From Bifidobacterium magnum (lineage in GTDB: Bacteria > Actinomycetota > Actinomycetes > Actinomycetales > Bifidobacteriaceae): a stretch of DNA of 64,000 nt. The first letter of the stretch is position 1, and each line of letters starts with the position of its first letter. Made by a program: the position numbers and the translations under genes. The stretch lies in the NCBI RefSeq assembly GCF_000741255.1, contig NZ_JGZB01000004.1:248001-312000 (forward strand), written 5' to 3'. This document shows positions 62,353-64,000 of the stretch, one piece after another. The notes beneath the pieces were generated by a model. The model worked only from the letters and a program-made list of their open reading frames with translations. It was not told where the DNA came from and searched no databases.

Positions 62353-62676
62353 ATGGCATACGTCATTGCACAGCCGTGTGTGGATGTGAAAGACAAGGCC
62401 TGCGTGGACGAGTGCCCTGTAGATTGCATTTATGAAGGCGTGCGCTCGCTGTACATCAACCCGAACGAGTGCGTGGACTGCGGCGCCTGCGAACCGGTCT
62501 GCCCGACGGAGGCCATCTTCTACGAGGATGATCTGCCCGAAGAGTGGGAATGGTACAAGGATGCCGCCGTGCAGTTCTTCGACGAGGTCGGCGACCTGGG
62601 CGGCGCCACCGCCGCGGGTCCGCTCGGCAAGGATCCGGCCGCAGTGGCCGCCCTGCCTCCGCAAAACCAGGACTGA
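62353..62676 (+). CDS. fdxA: 7Fe ferredoxin
   Basis: 107-residue [3Fe-4S]/[4Fe-4S] ferredoxin of the FdxA type found in actinobacteria. The cluster ligands are in KACVDECPVDCIYEG and CVDCGACEPVCPTEAI, with the non-cluster half extending to the acidic C-terminus. It serves as a low-potential electron carrier. ATG 62353 (or ATG 62347) follows AGAAGGAGATG. A terminator follows, then dapC, the usual actinobacterial neighbour. Confidence 0.95.
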   Translation: MAYVIAQPCVDVKDKACVDECPVDCIYEGVRSLYINPNECVDCGACEPVCPTEAIFYEDDLPEEWEWYKDAAVQFFDEVGDLGGATAAGPLGKDPAAVAALPPQNQD

Positions 62677-62681
62677 TCCAC

Positions 62682-62713
62682 AAGCGCTTGCATTCGTGCG
62701 AGCGCTTTTTTTA
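62682..62713 (+). terminator. Terminator after fdxA
   Basis: AAGCGCTTGCA (62682-62692), TTCG, TGCGAGCGCTT (62697-62707), then a T run. Confidence 0.9.
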
Positions 62714-62813
62714 TTGCTCATATCGCTCGCATGGCGTCTCCTGCCTGGCGTCAGGTAGGGGGCGGCCGAGCGCGACACAACGACAACGCAACGACAAAGG
62801 AAGGATGCACCAC

Positions 62814-63971
62814 ATGGGATTCCACGAATTCAGCACGCCATACGACTGGTCGCGCATCGGCGCCTACAAACGCATCGCGCGCCAAGTGCCCGGAGGCCTG
62901 ATCGACCTGTCCGTGGGATCTCCCGTGGACGAAGTGGCCGACTCCATCCAGCGGGCGCTCGCCAATGCCGCGGGCGACGAAAACGCGAGCGGCTATCCGC
63001 TGACCATCGGCACGCCCGCATTGCGACAGGCCATGGCGCAATGGTTCCATGATTGCCGTCATGTGGACCTCGCGGCCGTGGATGCGGCCGTGGTGCCCAC
63101 CGTCGGTTCCAAAGAGGCCGTGGCGCTTATGGCGTCCCTGTTGGGGCTCGGGACCGGGGATGTGGTCGTCCAGCCGCGCGTATCCTATCCGACCTATGAA
63201 ATCGGCACGCAACTGGCTGGTGCGGAAGTGCTGAAAGTGGACGATGTGGCCGACGTGGACTCATGGCGGCACCACCCGGGCGTGAAAGCCGTATGGGTCA
63301 ACTCCCCGAATAATCCCACGGGAGCCGTCTATACGGCCGCACAAATGGCGCGCATCGTGGAAGCGGCACGCCAGATCGGCGCCGTGACACTGTCCGACGA
63401 ATGCTACGCGCTAATGACTTGGGAACATAACGACGTGCGGCGCATTGCGCGCGGGGGAGGCATCAACGCCGCACCATGCGCATTGCAACCCGAAGTGTGC
63501 TCGGGAAGCGCGCAAGGCATCATTGTGCTCTATTCATTGAGCAAGCAGTCCAACATGGCCGGATACCGTACGGCGCTGTTGGCCGGCGACAAGCAGATCC
63601 TCGACCATATGAGCGCCATGCGCAAACAGATCGGCATGATCGTGCCCGGTCCCGTACAAGCCGCCATGGTCGCGGGCCTGCAAGACAGCCAGGCCGTGGC
63701 CGAGCAATATGAACGCTACTGCCAGCGTCTGGGTGAACTCGTCCAAGGATTGCGCGCCTACGGATACGCGACCACAATGCCGCAAGGCGCGCTCTACGTA
63801 TGGGTCAAGGCGAAAAGCGGCGACTGCTGGGAGGACATGCGCGCACTCGCCAACCTCGGCATCGTGCCCAGCCCCGGCGAATTCTACGGGGATGCGCGAT
63901 ATTTGCGGTTCTCCGTCACCGCGACCGATGAACAGATCAGGCAGGCGGCGCAACGGCTCGCAATCGGATAA
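62814..63971 (+). CDS. dapC: Succinyldiaminopimelate transaminase
   Basis: 385-residue PLP-dependent class I aminotransferase of lysine and peptidoglycan precursor synthesis. It has TIGTPALRQAMAQW, NSPNNPTGAVYTAAQMARIV, LSDECYALMTWE and the PLP-lysine segment LYSLSKQSNMAGYR (Lys near residue 244). The combination with an adjacent fdxA is the normal actinobacterial layout. ATG 62814 follows ACAAAGGAAGGATG; ATG 62805 lies too close to that site. The end of the window (63972-64000) holds nothing more that I can support. Confidence 0.92.
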   Translation: MGFHEFSTPYDWSRIGAYKRIARQVPGGLIDLSVGSPVDEVADSIQRALANAAGDENASGYPLTIGTPALRQAMAQWFHDCRHVDLAAVDAAVVPTVGSKEAVALMASLLGLGTGDVVVQPRVSYPTYEIGTQLAGAEVLKVDDVADVDSWRHHPGVKAVWVNSPNNPTGAVYTAAQMARIVEAARQIGAVTLSDECYALMTWEHNDVRRIARGGGINAAPCALQPEVCSGSAQGIIVLYSLSKQSNMAGYRTALLAGDKQILDHMSAMRKQIGMIVPGPVQAAMVAGLQDSQAVAEQYERYCQRLGELVQGLRAYGYATTMPQGALYVWVKAKSGDCWEDMRALANLGIVPSPGEFYGDARYLRFSVTATDEQIRQAAQRLAIG

Positions 63972-64000
63972 TCGGATAGACAGTCGGAACGCGGGCGCGG

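Overview
The window looks like a chromosomal segment of a Bifidobacterium or close relative. The evidence is high-GC, actinobacterial gene content: tRNA-Trp-secE-nusG-rplK-rplA, PNPase with a long Arg/Asp-rich tail, pst operon, rplJ-rplL, an FHA protein followed by a helicase-like protein, groES under a CIRCE operator, tRNA-Tyr/Thr/Met-rpmG-murB, and fdxA-dapC. Gene starts are mostly preceded by AGGA-type ribosome sites, and many genes end at GC-rich hairpin terminators followed by short T runs.

Layout. 1-697: start of an aspartate aminotransferase on the minus strand. 962-4040: tRNA-Trp, secE, nusG, rplK, rplA. 4114-7163: a large membrane protein (minus) and birA. 7307-7377: tRNA-Gly(TCC). 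7358-14306: a small integrated element bounded by a 26-bp direct repeat that copies the 3' end of that tRNA. 14624-16117: a membrane-anchored, catalytically degenerate DEDD-exonuclease-like protein and a membrane protein. 16298-19419: rpsO and pnp. 19577-22435: LemA and DUF2207 proteins (minus). 22641-31831: cupin, aldo/keto reductase, U32 protein, PgeF-like protein, IspD/TarI-like cytidylyltransferase, pyroglutamyl-peptidase-like protein, DivIVA-like coiled coil, aminopeptidase C. 32170-36757: two DAHP synthases flanking an SGNH acyltransferase. 36876-41676: MTA/SAH nucleosidase, a 43-residue membrane protein missed by length cut-offs, and pstSCAB. 42057-45828: purine permease, orphan zinc/manganese-type binding lipoprotein, rplJ-rplL. 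46087-51758: FHA protein, 1209-residue pseudo-helicase/pseudo-nuclease and a small protein in one tight operon. 51772-57840: SAF protein, FmdB zinc ribbon, GNAT acetyltransferase, coiled-coil membrane protein and a large wall-anchored beta-propeller-like protein. 57918-63971: groES, three tRNAs, rpmG, frameshifted murB, amino-acid permease, fdxA, dapC.

The most unusual region is the 6.9-kb tRNA-Gly element. It has the lysogeny layout of a temperate phage (tyrosine integrase, leaderless-looking repressor, divergent Xis-like protein and a minus-strand operon). Its only recognisable virion genes are an HK97-type major capsid protein and a scaffold-like protein; I find no terminase, portal, protease, tail, holin or lysin. 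That is the gene content of a capsid-encoding phage satellite that would need a helper phage. Its ends carry six GTCCACC heptamers on the left and six inverted copies on the right. Around the predicted attP junction lies a directly repeated unit (13-mer, GGTACC pair with 11-bp spacing, 14-mer). An unusually long non-coding region holds a diverged tandem duplication with a covarying hairpin.

Other points for a second look: a single-base frameshift in murB that removes the C-terminal catalytic region; enzymes lacking key residues (Pcp-like His to Asn, the DEDD protein, the helicase/nuclease); a possible aromatic leader peptide before the first DAHP synthase; and several structured intergenic RNAs. 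Product names rest on recognised motifs and length, since no database search was possible.
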